A stretch of DNA of 33,601 nucleotides from Tissierellaceae bacterium (GTDB taxonomy: Bacteria; Bacillota; Clostridia; Tissierellales; Tissierellaceae). Location of the stretch: NCBI GenBank assembly GCA_029257065.1, contig JARIDA010000020.1, positions 1-33,601 on the forward strand, in the 5' to 3' direction. The notes beneath the pieces were generated by a model, which ran no database searches, had not been told where the DNA came from, and was given only the letters and a program-made list of their open reading frames with translations. Of the stretch, positions 1-9,600 are shown piece after piece. The position numbers and the translations under genes are program-made. Numbering within the stretch: position 1 is the stretch's first letter; each line of letters opens with the position of its first letter.

Positions 1-594
1 AGAGTAGATCCATATAAAAATAAAATATTTTTTAATGGTCAGGATGTTAATTATAGAGAACATATATACCTACTGATGAATAAACCTCAAGGATTTGTTT
101 CATCCACTGAGGATCCATCTTCAAGAACAGTAATAGAAATACTAGAATATGAGCATCAAATATTTGATCCATTTCCAGTAGGAAGACTTGATAAGGATAC
201 AGAAGGTTTGTTGCTTATAAGTAATGATGGAAAATTAGCTCATGAATTATTAGCACCTAAAAATAAGGTAGATAAAGTTTATTTTGCAGAAGTGCTTGGT
301 AAAGTAGAAGAAGAACATATAGAAAAGTTTAAAGAAGGAGTTATTTTAGATGATGGCTATGAAACACTACCTGCAGATCTAGAAATAATTGAAAGTGGAA
401 CTGTTTCTAAAATCAACCTTACCATTCACGAAGGTAAGTTCCATCAGGTGAAGAGAATGTTTGAAAGTATAGATATGGAGGTAATATATTTACAGAGAAT
501 TAGAATGGGTCCTTTAGAATTAGAAGGCTTTTTAGAACCAGGAGAATATAGAGAATTAACAGAAGAAGAGATTGAAACTTTAAAAAACTTTTAA
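1..594 (+). CDS. rsuA: 16S rRNA pseudouridine synthase, RsuA type (5' end cut by window edge)
   Basis: The frame is open from base 1, so the N-terminal S4 RNA-binding domain lies mostly outside the window; the first Met codon at 76 is internal, inside LLMNKPQGFVSS, a conserved family motif. The enzyme isomerises a uridine in 16S rRNA to pseudouridine (U516 for RsuA). The catalytic motif GRLDKDTEGLL puts the nucleophilic Asp at 190-192. The later segment HEGKFHQVKRMFE has the KFHQVKRMF form typical of RsuA rather than the NRQVRRMF form of RluB, which is why I prefer RsuA. The C-terminus is complete and ends in an acidic tail. No terminator is visible before the next gene, so co-transcription is possible. 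The family is certain; the exact target uridine is inferred. Confidence 0.9.
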   Translation, partial: RVDPYKNKIFFNGQDVNYREHIYLLMNKPQGFVSSTEDPSSRTVIEILEYEHQIFDPFPVGRLDKDTEGLLLISNDGKLAHELLAPKNKVDKVYFAEVLGKVEEEHIEKFKEGVILDDGYETLPADLEIIESGTVSKINLTIHEGKFHQVKRMFESIDMEVIYLQRIRMGPLELEGFLEPGEYRELTEEEIETLKNF

Positions 595-642
595 AATAAA
601 AAGAATAAAGAATAAAATTAATATATAGATAGGGTGTATGAA

Positions 643-1197
643 TTGGGTTTTTATAATAAAAAAGATGGAATTTTTGATAGGTTTTTCAACAGAAGAAGTG
701 AGTTAATTATTCAGTTAGCAAATGGAGAATTAAGTAAAAAAGAATTTTTAGAATATAATTATGACTTGGTAAGAAGGGCAAATATGTCTCCCTTTTTAAG
801 AATAGATAATTATGAAATGGGAATGTATAATTATCAGTATTATAATGTATTAGCAAAATATTTTAATATGTTGGCTGGAGAAGCTAAGGATATGGGGAAG
901 AACCATAGACAGATAAATGATTATGCTAATAGAAGCAATAATTATTATAATGAGAAAGATAAAGCAACTGTATCTTTACTGGAATATCTAGATTTCAAGG
1001 GAATAGATGCCTATTATATAGAAATGGAATCAAAGTCATTAAATGGTAAACTTTATGAAATTGTTTTATTGGATTATGATAAAGCAATCTTCCATTCTAA
1101 ATCTGAATGGCTATTAGATATATTAAAAGAAAAAGGTGTATTTAAGAATAAGAAAAAGAGGTCAATAATAGATAATTATATAAATGAAACTTATTAA
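643..1197 (+). CDS. conserved hypothetical protein, about 184 aa
   Basis: I do not recognise a function. The best start is TTG at 643: an SD-like AGGGTG at 631-636 lies six bases upstream. The GTG at 634 sits inside that SD and is a poorer start. The protein is soluble in appearance, with no signal peptide or membrane segment. It is rich in Tyr and Asn, with an N-terminal block (IFDRFFNRRSELI) and a stretch around MYNYQYYNVLAKYFNML. The C-terminus is basic (KNKKKRS). It resembles the uncharacterised DUF6648-like proteins of Clostridia as I remember them, but I could not check this. It lies 48 bases after the RsuA gene and ends at a bidirectional terminator, so it is the last gene of that unit. 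Confidence 0.75.
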   Translation: MGFYNKKDGIFDRFFNRRSELIIQLANGELSKKEFLEYNYDLVRRANMSPFLRIDNYEMGMYNYQYYNVLAKYFNMLAGEAKDMGKNHRQINDYANRSNNYYNEKDKATVSLLEYLDFKGIDAYYIEMESKSLNGKLYEIVLLDYDKAIFHSKSEWLLDILKEKGVFKNKKKRSIIDNYINETY

Positions 1198-1212
1198 ATT
1201 CAAATTAGATAA

Positions 1213-1248
1213 GATAAAACACTATTATTTAAATAATGGTGTTTTATC
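1213..1248. terminator. bidirectional intrinsic terminator between convergent genes
   Basis: An 18-bp inverted repeat (arms 1213-1230 and 1231-1248) has one G-T wobble, centred on ATTATTTAAATAAT, with GATAAAAC and GTTTTATC ends. The outer A/T tracts provide U-runs in both directions. It lies between the stop of the + gene at 1197 and the stop of the - gene at 1265 and can serve both. Confidence 0.8.
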
Positions 1249-1264
1249 TATTTATCAGTTAAAT

Positions 1265-1720
1265 CTATCTTGTTAAGATATGTATAATTTCCTCTAAATT
1301 ATCATTAGTGCTTAACTCAAAGTCTCCAGATTTTAATTTTGTACTAAGATCCATCTCTTCAGTTTTCAAAATAAATTCCGAAGAATTATCTATAAGTCCC
1401 TTATCTTCTAGTATTTCAGCAATGGAAGTAGAGTTAGATCCAGGTGGAACTGAAATTTTTATGGAGGAATCCTTTATAGGATTATTAGAATCCTCTTCAT
1501 TTTTATTTTCATAGGATTCGGAAATTTTATCTTTAGCATTAACCTCTTGTATCTTATCTTCTACATTAGCCTGAGTTAATAAAGAATTATCTGATTCAGT
1601 AAATAAAAGGTCTAATCTCCATCCAATAATACCAGTAACTAAAACAATGATTCCTATTATCATAAAGTAGTCTATAGCTTCATATAAAAAATCTCTTAAT
1701 CTTTCAAACTTATTATTCAT
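1265..1720 (-). CDS. short membrane-anchored MltG/YceG-like N-terminal domain protein
   Basis: This 151-residue protein has a cytoplasmic N-terminus, one membrane segment (about residues 17-37, IIGIIVLVTGIIGW) and an Asn/Asp/Glu-rich linker. Its C-terminal half carries ISVPPGSNSTSIAEILEDKG, then KLKSGDFELS and a final LEEIIHIL helix. That is the pattern of the LysM-like N-terminal subdomain of endolytic transglycosylase MltG. Full MltG is about 330-390 residues and its catalytic domain, with the essential Glu, is absent here. It is therefore unlikely to cleave glycans and may be a regulatory or binding form. SD AGAGGTGA lies four bases upstream of the ATG. It is transcribed alone, convergent with its neighbour on the 3' side and divergent from the RluA-type gene. 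Confidence 0.75.
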   Translation of the reverse strand: MNNKFERLRDFLYEAIDYFMIIGIIVLVTGIIGWRLDLLFTESDNSLLTQANVEDKIQEVNAKDKISESYENKNEEDSNNPIKDSSIKISVPPGSNSTSIAEILEDKGLIDNSSEFILKTEEMDLSTKLKSGDFELSTNDNLEEIIHILTR

Positions 1721-1809
1721 TATGTCACCTCTTGTATTCTATATTATGTTTTTTTGTAAGTATACTATATAATATGAGTATAACATAGTAATAGGGAAAG
1801 GTGAATAAA

Positions 1810-2778
1810 GTGCAAGAAATAATTATAGGAGAAAATGATGGTGGGCAAAGAATTGATAGATTTCTAATGAAGTATTTATCTGAAGCTCCAAGAAGTTTTA
1901 TATTTAGAATGATAAGAAAGAAGAATATAGAATTAAATAGGTCTAGGACAAAACCTGAAGAAATGCTAAAAGAAGGTGATAAGATTCAATTGTTCTTAGC
2001 AGATGATACCATAGAAAAATTTAGAGGTGAAATTGAAATAAATAAATCTGAATTTAAAATAGATATTATTTATGAAGATGAGAATATTATTTTGATAAAT
2101 AAACCTATAGGTGTTCTCTCTCATTCTGATGAAGATGGAGAAGCGGATAATATAGTGGATGGAATGATTTCATATTTAATCGAAACAGAAGCATATAATC
2201 CAGATGATGAACATAATTTTATACCAGGAATATGCAATAGATTAGATAGAAATACATCTGGAATAATAATTGGTGGAAAAACTTATGAAGCATTAAGAGA
2301 GCTTAATAAGGCAATTAAAGAGGACAATATAGAAAGATATTATAAAACTATTGTAAGTGGCAAAATAGAAGAAGAATTGTTATTAGAGGATTATTTAATA
2401 AAGGATAATAATGAAAACAAAGTGGAAATTATGGAAGAAAATCTAGTAGGCTCTAAAAAAATAAAGACTAAAATAAAACCAATTAAATATATGAATGGTT
2501 ATACACTTTTAGAGGTGAATTTAATAACAGGTAGAACACATCAAATTAGAGCACATCTTCAGTCTATAGGAAGACCAATAATAGGTGATAGAAAATACGG
2601 AGATAAGGCAATTAATAGTGAGTTTCAAAGATATGGATTAAAAGACCAATATTTACAAGCATATAAAATAGTGTTTAAAAATATTGGTGGACAATTATCT
2701 TATTTAGATAAAAATATATATAAAGCCCATTCAGTTGGAATATTAGAAAAAATAGAGACAGATTTATTTAATCTTTAG
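1810..2778 (+). CDS. 23S rRNA pseudouridine synthase, RluA family (RluC/RluD type)
   Basis: Converts uridines of 23S rRNA to pseudouridine. The N-terminal S4 domain is at about residues 10-65 (GQRIDRFLMKYL...ELN...KEGDKI). The catalytic motif is NRLDRNTSGI with Asp146; the usual His before Arg-Leu-Asp is Asn here. The RluA signature LITGRTHQIRAHL follows, with GRPIIGDRKYG after it. Start choice: SD AGGTGA at 1799-1804 with five bases to GTG 1810. An upstream GTG at 1801 overlaps that SD and would add three residues. It opens a run with the nucleoside kinase, which begins nine bases after its stop behind AGGAGG. The target uridines cannot be read from sequence; RluC-like (955/2504/2580) is a family guess. 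Confidence 0.92.
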   Translation: MQEIIIGENDGGQRIDRFLMKYLSEAPRSFIFRMIRKKNIELNRSRTKPEEMLKEGDKIQLFLADDTIEKFRGEIEINKSEFKIDIIYEDENIILINKPIGVLSHSDEDGEADNIVDGMISYLIETEAYNPDDEHNFIPGICNRLDRNTSGIIIGGKTYEALRELNKAIKEDNIERYYKTIVSGKIEEELLLEDYLIKDNNENKVEIMEENLVGSKKIKTKIKPIKYMNGYTLLEVNLITGRTHQIRAHLQSIGRPIIGDRKYGDKAINSEFQRYGLKDQYLQAYKIVFKNIGGQLSYLDKNIYKAHSVGILEKIETDLFNL

Positions 2779-2787
2779 GAGGTCAGA

Positions 2788-4464
2788 ATGTCAAAAAAAA
2801 ATGTATTTATAAGAAATAAGGATATAGGAGAAGTATCAATAGATGAATTAGGACCAAAGGCTAATCTAAAAGATTTATCTGTAAAAATATTTGGAGAAGA
2901 ATATAAAAAGTATTTTGGAGCCAGAATAAATAATAGTATTAAAAATTTAAATAAAAAAATAGAAGCTGGATCAGATATAGAATTCATAGATGTGCAAAAT
3001 CCAGATGGATATAAAATATTTACAAGAACTGTAACAGCTGTATTTATAAAAGCATGCAAAGAGTTATTCCCTGAAAGAACAGTTAGAATAGAACATTTTA
3101 TAGATTCAGGTCTATATACTAGTTTTGAAGGAGATTATAAGATTGGTTTTAAAGATATATGCGTTATAAAAGAAAAAATGCAGGAAATAATAGATAAAGA
3201 TTATCCAATTTATAGAGAAAAATATTTAACAGCAGAAGCTATAAAATTGTTTCAAGAATTAGGAATAGATAGTAAAGTTAGACTATTAAAAACATTGGAT
3301 AAAAAAAGAGTAGATGTATACACAATCGGTGATTACAAGGATACATATCATGGTTATTTAGCTGCATCTACAGGATATATAAAGGATTTTGAATTAAAAT
3401 ATTACTATCCTGGAATATTAATACTTTTTCCTAATAAAAAGAATCCAGAAGAAATACCAGAATTCAATGAACAAAAACAGTTAGCAAAAGTCTTTGGTGA
3501 TTCAAAAAGATGGGCTGAAATATTAGATTTAGAATATTTGGCATCATTAAATGAAAAAATAGAAGATAATAGTATAAAAGAAGTTATAAGAATATCAGAA
3601 GCACTTCAAGAAAAGAGAATAGCTGAAATAGCTGACAAGATATGTGAAGAGAAAAATATGGATATGATATTAATAGCAGGTCCATCTTCATCAGGCAAGA
3701 CAACTTTTGCCAATAGATTATCAGTACATCTAAAGGTAAATGGCAAGAAACCAATTATAATTTCAGTAGATGATTATTTTGTTAATAGAGAAAATACACC
3801 TAGAAATGAAGATGGTAGCTATGACTTTGAGGCTGTAGAAGCAATTAATTTAGAACTTTTAAATAGAGATATGATTAATTTATTAGAAGGTAAAGAAATA
3901 GAGCTACCAAAATTCAATTTTTTAACAGGTAAAAGAGAAAAATCTGGTGATTTTGTGAAATTAGACGAAGATCACCCAATAATATTAGAGGGTATACATT
4001 GCTTGAACCCAATATTAACAAAACAAATTCCAGAAAAAAATAAATTTAAAATATATATATCAGCTTTAACTCAATTAAATATAGACGCTCATAATAGGAT
4101 ATCTACGAGAGATGTTAGACTTATAAGAAGAATAGTTAGAGATAACAAATATAGAGGATATAGTCCAATAAAAACCTTTGAATTATGGGAAGGAGTAATA
4201 AAAGGTGAGGAAAAACATATTTTCCCTTTTCAAGAGGAAGCAGATATTATGTTTGATTCAGCATTAGTATATGAAATATCCCTATTAAAGAAATATATAG
4301 CGCCTTTGTTAGAAGAAATAAAAGAAGAGGAAAAATATTTTAGTGAAGCTAGAAAACTACTAAGCTTTTTACAATATTTTAGGAGTATAGAAGAAGATGA
4401 TTCTGTTCCTGTAAATTCAATACTTAGAGAATTTATTGGGGGAATGGACATGGATGTACATTAA
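2788..4464 (+). CDS. nucleoside (uridine) kinase with threonyl-tRNA-synthetase-like N-terminus
   Basis: This 558-residue protein has two parts. The N-terminal ~270 residues resemble the TGS and second additional (SAD) domains of ThrRS: a start like DIGEVSIDELGPKANL, then RTVTAVFIKACKELFPERTV and IEHFIDSGLYTSFEG, which matches the ThrRS block around IEDGFYYDF. The ThrRS HxxxH zinc/editing histidines are not obvious, so editing is unlikely. The C-terminal part is a uridine-kinase-like P-loop domain: Walker A GPSSSGKTT at residues 298-306, then SVDDYFVNRENTPRNEDG and ILEGIHCLNP. It probably phosphorylates uridine or another nucleoside. Such fusions occur in Clostridia and Thermotoga; they are known as nucleoside kinases but substrates are poorly defined. 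SD AGGAGG overlaps the end of the upstream gene. Confidence 0.88.
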   Translation: MSKKNVFIRNKDIGEVSIDELGPKANLKDLSVKIFGEEYKKYFGARINNSIKNLNKKIEAGSDIEFIDVQNPDGYKIFTRTVTAVFIKACKELFPERTVRIEHFIDSGLYTSFEGDYKIGFKDICVIKEKMQEIIDKDYPIYREKYLTAEAIKLFQELGIDSKVRLLKTLDKKRVDVYTIGDYKDTYHGYLAASTGYIKDFELKYYYPGILILFPNKKNPEEIPEFNEQKQLAKVFGDSKRWAEILDLEYLASLNEKIEDNSIKEVIRISEALQEKRIAEIADKICEEKNMDMILIAGPSSSGKTTFANRLSVHLKVNGKKPIIISVDDYFVNRENTPRNEDGSYDFEAVEAINLELLNRDMINLLEGKEIELPKFNFLTGKREKSGDFVKLDEDHPIILEGIHCLNPILTKQIPEKNKFKIYISALTQLNIDAHNRISTRDVRLIRRIVRDNKYRGYSPIKTFELWEGVIKGEEKHIFPFQEEADIMFDSALVYEISLLKKYIAPLLEEIKEEEKYFSEARKLLSFLQYFRSIEEDDSVPVNSILREFIGGMDMDVH

Positions 4465-4477
4465 TAGGAGTGATTTT

Positions 4478-5401
4478 TTGGATAAAAAGAAAGAGTATTT
4501 AGAACATCTATTTGAAAAATATTCAAATCTAGAAGATAGAGGCACTGTAGCAGATTATATTCCAGAACTTAAAAAGGCTAATTATAAAGATTTAGCCTTT
4601 TCAATGGTTGATTTAGAGGGAGAAGAGATAAATTTAGGATTATATAAAAAGTTGTTTACTATGCAAAGTATTTCCAAGATAATTAGTCTAACCTTAGCTA
4701 TTATGGATAATGGTTTAAATTATGTTATGGATAGGGTTGGGTTTAAAGGTTCTGCAGATCCTTTTAATAGTCAATATAAATTAGATTTAGAATCCACAAA
4801 TAAACCTGATAATCCAATGTTAAATTCAGGAGCTATATTAACAACCTCTCTAATTAAAGGTAATGGAGATTTAAAACTAGATAGGATAATTCGATTTATT
4901 AGAATTATAACAGAGGATGAAAGTATAGATTTTAATAAAAAAGTTTATGAATCAGAAAAACAAACTGGAGATAAAAATAAATCAATAGCTTATCTATTGA
5001 AATCAAAGGATATCCTAAAACTAGATGTGGAGCAGGCTTTAAATACATATTTTAAACAATGTTCCATAGAAATAAACACTTCACACTTAGCCAAAATTGG
5101 AGCTTTTTATGCTAGTCATGGAAAGAGTTTGAAAAAAAATGATTTTAATATAGATGAGGATATAATAAAGTCAGTTAACTCAATTATGACTATGGCTGGA
5201 ATGTATGATTATAGTGGTGAATATGCAGCCTTAGTAGGAATACCATCTAAAAGTGGGGTTTCAGGAGGTATTTTAGGAGTTGTACCGGAAAAGTTAGGAA
5301 TAGCCATATATAGTCCAGGATTAGACTCATATGGCAATTCTTTCATAGGTTATGAAATGATAAAAGAAATTTCCAAAGAATTTAATTATAGTATATTTTA
5401 A
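4478..5401 (+). CDS. glsA: glutaminase A
   Basis: Hydrolyses L-glutamine to glutamate and ammonia; a cytosolic enzyme of the serine-dependent beta-lactamase-like fold. The catalytic Ser-x-x-Lys is QSISK (Ser64, Lys67). Other family blocks are NKPDNPMLNSGAI, TMAGMYDYSGEYAALVGIP, and KSGVSGGILGVVP near the C-terminus. The best start is TTG 4478, four bases after SD AGGAGTGA (4466-4473), giving 307 residues, the usual family length. A longer frame from 4436 would overlap the kinase gene and adds residues (GEWTWMYINRS) that are merely the kinase 3' end in another frame. The SD begins right after the kinase stop codon, so expression is probably coupled. A hairpin terminator follows at once. Confidence 0.93.
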   Translation: MDKKKEYLEHLFEKYSNLEDRGTVADYIPELKKANYKDLAFSMVDLEGEEINLGLYKKLFTMQSISKIISLTLAIMDNGLNYVMDRVGFKGSADPFNSQYKLDLESTNKPDNPMLNSGAILTTSLIKGNGDLKLDRIIRFIRIITEDESIDFNKKVYESEKQTGDKNKSIAYLLKSKDILKLDVEQALNTYFKQCSIEINTSHLAKIGAFYASHGKSLKKNDFNIDEDIIKSVNSIMTMAGMYDYSGEYAALVGIPSKSGVSGGILGVVPEKLGIAIYSPGLDSYGNSFIGYEMIKEISKEFNYSIF

Positions 5402-5424
5402 CCTGCCATATGGCAGGTTGTTTT
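5400..5424 (+). terminator. intrinsic terminator after glsA
   Basis: GC-rich hairpin AACCTGCCAT/ATGGCAGGTT at 5400-5419 overlaps the glutaminase stop codon and is followed by GTTTT. The T-run is short, so some readthrough into nagZ, 18 bases beyond, is possible. Confidence 0.7.
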
Positions 5425-5437
5425 ATAGGAGGATATA

Positions 5438-6643
5438 ATGAAGCGAAAATATATTTTATATTTCTTGGTATTATGTAATATAATTATTTTAGGATGTAAT
5501 GAGAAAGATATTAAGATAGAATCAGAAGAGATGGTTGGAAGTAATGGTTTAAAGATAGATCCTTTGAAAGAAAAAATAAAAGCAATGGGTTTGGATGAAA
5601 AAATAGGACAATTAATGATTCTAGGTTTTAATGGAAATAACTACAATATAGAAATCCAAAATAAAATTAATGAGTTAAAACCTTCAGGTTTTATATTGTT
5701 TTCTAAAAATATCAAAGATTATAATTCTACATTAGAATTATTAAATAAAATTAAGGTGGAAAATCAAAAGAATAGTGTTCCTTTATTTCTCTCTATAGAT
5801 GAAGAGGGAGGATTGGTTAGTAGAGTTCCAAAAGAAATAGAAAAACTGCCAAAAGCTGAAGAAATAGGTAAATTAGAAAGAATGATAAATTTATATGATT
5901 TAGGAGAACATTTAGGAGAAATGTTGAAATCAATGGGATTTAATATGAATTTTGCACCTGTTTTAGATGTAAATTCAAATGAAAATAATCCTGTAATAGG
6001 ATCTAGATCATATGGAGGTAATGGAGAAAAAGTTTTTCGAGTGGGAAGTGAAATACTATCAGGAATGAATAAAACTGGTGTAATAGGCTGTGTAAAACAT
6101 TTTCCAGGACATGGTGACACTGAATTAGATTCTCATAAATCCATGCCTGTAGTTACCAAAAGTATTGATGATCTTAAGCAAATAGAGTTATATCCTTTTG
6201 AAAAGATAATAGATAAAGGAGTGGATTCTATTATGATATCCCATATTTTATATACTGAATTGGACTTAGTTAATCCGGCAAGTCTATCTTTGGAGATTAA
6301 AGAAAATCTTTTAAGAGGAGAGTACGACTATAAAGGAGTAATACTGTCAGATGATATGACTATGGGTGCAATTTCTAAAAACTATAATATTGTCCAAGCA
6401 GCAACAAAATTTATAGAAACAGGTGGAGATTTAGTTTTACTGTGTCATGGTGATGAGCTAGGTTATGAATTTAAAAACAATATTATAAAAGAAATAGAAA
6501 ATAATAATATTTCAATTGAAGAAATAGATAAAAAAGTATATAGAATATTAAAATTGAAAGAAAAATATGAATTAAAAGATAAGAAAACTGAAAAGATAGA
6601 TATAAATATATTGAATGGAAATTTAGAAAGAATATTAGAATAG
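5438..6643 (+). CDS. nagZ: beta-N-acetylhexosaminidase (GH3), lipoprotein
   Basis: Removes terminal beta-linked N-acetylglucosamine from peptidoglycan fragments. An N-terminal signal with lipobox IILGC (Cys about residue 20) predicts a lipid-anchored protein on the outer face of the membrane. The GH3 TIM-barrel carries IGQLMILGFNG, FLSIDEEGGLVSRV, and KHFPGHGDTELDSHKSMPVV with the Asp231-Ser-His233 acid/base dyad of Gram-positive NagZ. The nucleophile region is ILSDDMTMGAI (Asp305). At 401 residues it has only the catalytic domain; the larger B. subtilis enzyme has an added C-terminal domain. SD AGGAGG at 5427-5432. It lies 12 bases before addB. External recycling of wall turnover products is inferred from the family. 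Confidence 0.92.
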   Translation: MKRKYILYFLVLCNIIILGCNEKDIKIESEEMVGSNGLKIDPLKEKIKAMGLDEKIGQLMILGFNGNNYNIEIQNKINELKPSGFILFSKNIKDYNSTLELLNKIKVENQKNSVPLFLSIDEEGGLVSRVPKEIEKLPKAEEIGKLERMINLYDLGEHLGEMLKSMGFNMNFAPVLDVNSNENNPVIGSRSYGGNGEKVFRVGSEILSGMNKTGVIGCVKHFPGHGDTELDSHKSMPVVTKSIDDLKQIELYPFEKIIDKGVDSIMISHILYTELDLVNPASLSLEIKENLLRGEYDYKGVILSDDMTMGAISKNYNIVQAATKFIETGGDLVLLCHGDELGYEFKNNIIKEIENNNISIEEIDKKVYRILKLKEKYELKDKKTEKIDINILNGNLERILE

Positions 6644-6655
6644 GAGCATATAGTT

Positions 6656-9600
6656 ATGGGGATAAAGAGAATTTATTATGGACCATTTAACAATTCAAAA
6701 TCAGAAGAATTTTATAGTACAGTGTTAGAAAAAATAAAGAATGGAAAAGAAGAAAACTTTTATTATATATTGCCAAATGGAAAACTTTTGACCACCTATC
6801 GTGAGAAGATTATAGAGTCATTAGGTGGTTTTTTAAATTTAAATCTATTTACTTTTGATGATGTTGTAAAAGAAATACTTAAAGATGAAAATCATATAGA
6901 AATAGACGAAAATACAAAAAAAATAATCTTGACGAAAATAGTTAGAGAATCCAAATTAGATTATTTTAAAAATGTATCGGATCTATCTGGATTTATAAAA
7001 ACTTTGGGAAATATTATAGGTGAAATAAAAAGATCTATAGTAATTCCAGAAGAATTTATAAAATTATCTCCTAAAAACATATTATATAAAGAAATAGGAT
7101 CTATTTATATGGAATATGAAAAATATTTAAAAGATAGAAAATTAGTGGATAGAGAAGGTCAGTATATTTTAGCAGTTAAGAAATTGAAAGAGAATGTGAG
7201 TTTCCTATCCAATATAGAAGAAATAATTATAGATCAATTTTATAATTTCAGACCTATTGAACTGGAGATATTAAAAGAGATTAGTAAAAGTAAGATTGAT
7301 GTGCATATAAATATTCCATTTAGGAAAGTAATTGATTTAGGAATAATAAAGAACACATTGGAAAGTTTAAAGGAAATAGGTTTTACCTTGGAGAAAATGG
7401 ATTTGGGTAAAGAGAATAAATTGGAAGAAGTATTTTTTTTAGAAGAAGAATACGAAGAGATAGAAAATATAAATTTAAATATAATTCAAGCAGCTACAAT
7501 GGATTTAGAAATAAAAAAGGTATTTGAAAAAATAAAAAATAAAATAAATGAAGGATATAAATACTCAGATATCCTTATAGTTCCAATGGATGATGAATAC
7601 AAAGAAAAGATAGGGAAGAGATCTATAGTTGAAAAGTTACCTATTAGTATTCAGATACAGGATAAGATGATTAATAATAATTTTATATTGGAAATATTAG
7701 AATTATTTCTTATGAAAATCAATAATAATAAAAACTCCATATTAAACAGATTTCAAAACAAATATTTTATTAATAATCAAGGTCCAAATTTAGAATATGA
7801 TATATATCCTTTTTTGAAAAAAATAGATTTTGACAATTTAGAAGAATTATTAGAAGAGATTAGTAAAAAAAAGGAATTTGAGTTAGAAACTGATTCTATA
7901 GATTATTTAATTTATGAATTAGAAGAAATAGAAAAAGAAGTATCAGATTTGAAATTAGAAAATACTATTAAAAATTACAATCAATATATAAGAAATCTTA
8001 TGGAAAGATACAGTATTGGAACAAAGATAAATTCTATAATGAGATATTCAGAAGAAAAATTTTATATAGAAATGAAAAGTTATATAAGATTATATGAAAT
8101 ATTAGAAGAGATAGAAATACTATCCGAAATATTGGGTCTAATATCTATAGATGATTATTATGAATTACTTTTATCAAAACTAGAAGAAGAGATCACTTTA
8201 ATCCCAGGGAATGCTAAAGGGATACAAATATTAGATTTAATTGATATAAGGGGTATAGATTATAAGATAGCATATATAATAGGTCTTTCCGAAAATAATT
8301 ATCCAAATATAGAAGAGGATAATTTCTTTATAAATGAAAGGAATTATAAAAATCTTAAGTCAATGAATATAGATGTTAAAAACTACACATATAAACTAGA
8401 AAATGAAATAATAAAGTTTTCAACACTGATTTCATGTGTAAAAGAAGAGTTGAATTTTACTTATAGCAAGGGAATAGATGATGAATCTATTGCATCTATG
8501 TTTTTAGATGAAATAATCAGGATATGTGAAAAAGATATTAAATATATTGATGTATCATTTGAATATATGATTAAAGAGAATATAGATGAAATAACTACTA
8601 ATAAAGAACTATCAGATTATATTTTAAAATTAAATTATAAAGATAATGAAGTAAACAAAGATTACATATCATATCACAATTCAATTTATCCTGAGAAATT
8701 CAAAAGAATACAGGATAAGATAGATTCGGATTATAATAGAAGTCTAAAGACATTTACTAAATATAGTGGAATATTATCTGAGAGTAGAGAAATAACTAGA
8801 GAATTAGAGAAGATGCATAAAAACAAAGTGTATTCCAGTAGTTATTTAGAGAGATATATTAATTGTCCATTTAGTTTTTTAATGGGAAGGATATTTAAAG
8901 TTGATGAATATATAGAAGAAATAAAAGAGTATGATCCAATGTTAATAGGAAATATTTATCATTCTGTTTTAAAAGATTTTTATGAATTATATAGGATAAA
9001 GATTAAAGAATATGTAATTTCAGATAAAGACTTGGAATTGGAGGATAAAAAAGATTTCATATTAGATTTAATATTGAAATATGGGTCAGAAGATGGATTA
9101 GATTTAAATAGTAGAAAAAGTCAATTGTTAGTAGAAGATATAAATAATAAGATTTTCAACTTTATAAAAAATGATATAGAAAGAATTAAAAATCATGGTC
9201 TAATACCAATTAAATTTGAACAAGAGTTTGGATATGAGCAAAAAATGGCTATATATGAGGATAATAAAGAGTTATTACTTAATGGCAAGATAGATAGAAT
9301 AGATAGGACAAAGGATAGTAAAAGCATAATAATGGACTACAAAAGTGGTTCTTCTGGTATAGCCAATTTGAATTCCATTGAGGAGGGTTATTCATTACAA
9401 ATACCTATATACTTATTAGCTGAAAAGGATAATAATCCAGTAGCAGCATTATATGGAATTATAAATCAGAATGAGTTTAGAATTACTCTTGGAGTTTTAG
9501 GAGAAACAAGTATTATAACAAATAGACATGGTGGAAAATTAGAATCTATGGAAGAATTAGAAAATATAACCAAAAATACAGAAAAAATTATATTTCAAAT

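Noticed and set aside
1755-1795. Promoter for the RluA-type gene in the TATACTATATAATATGAG region
   Set aside because: TATAAT is present, but no convincing -35 sits at 16-18 bases, and such A/T strings are common here.
4436-4477. Upstream extension of glutaminase starting at 4436
   Set aside because: These codons overlap the kinase 3' end, lack an SD, and make the protein longer than its family. The SD-TTG pair at 4466-4480 is better.
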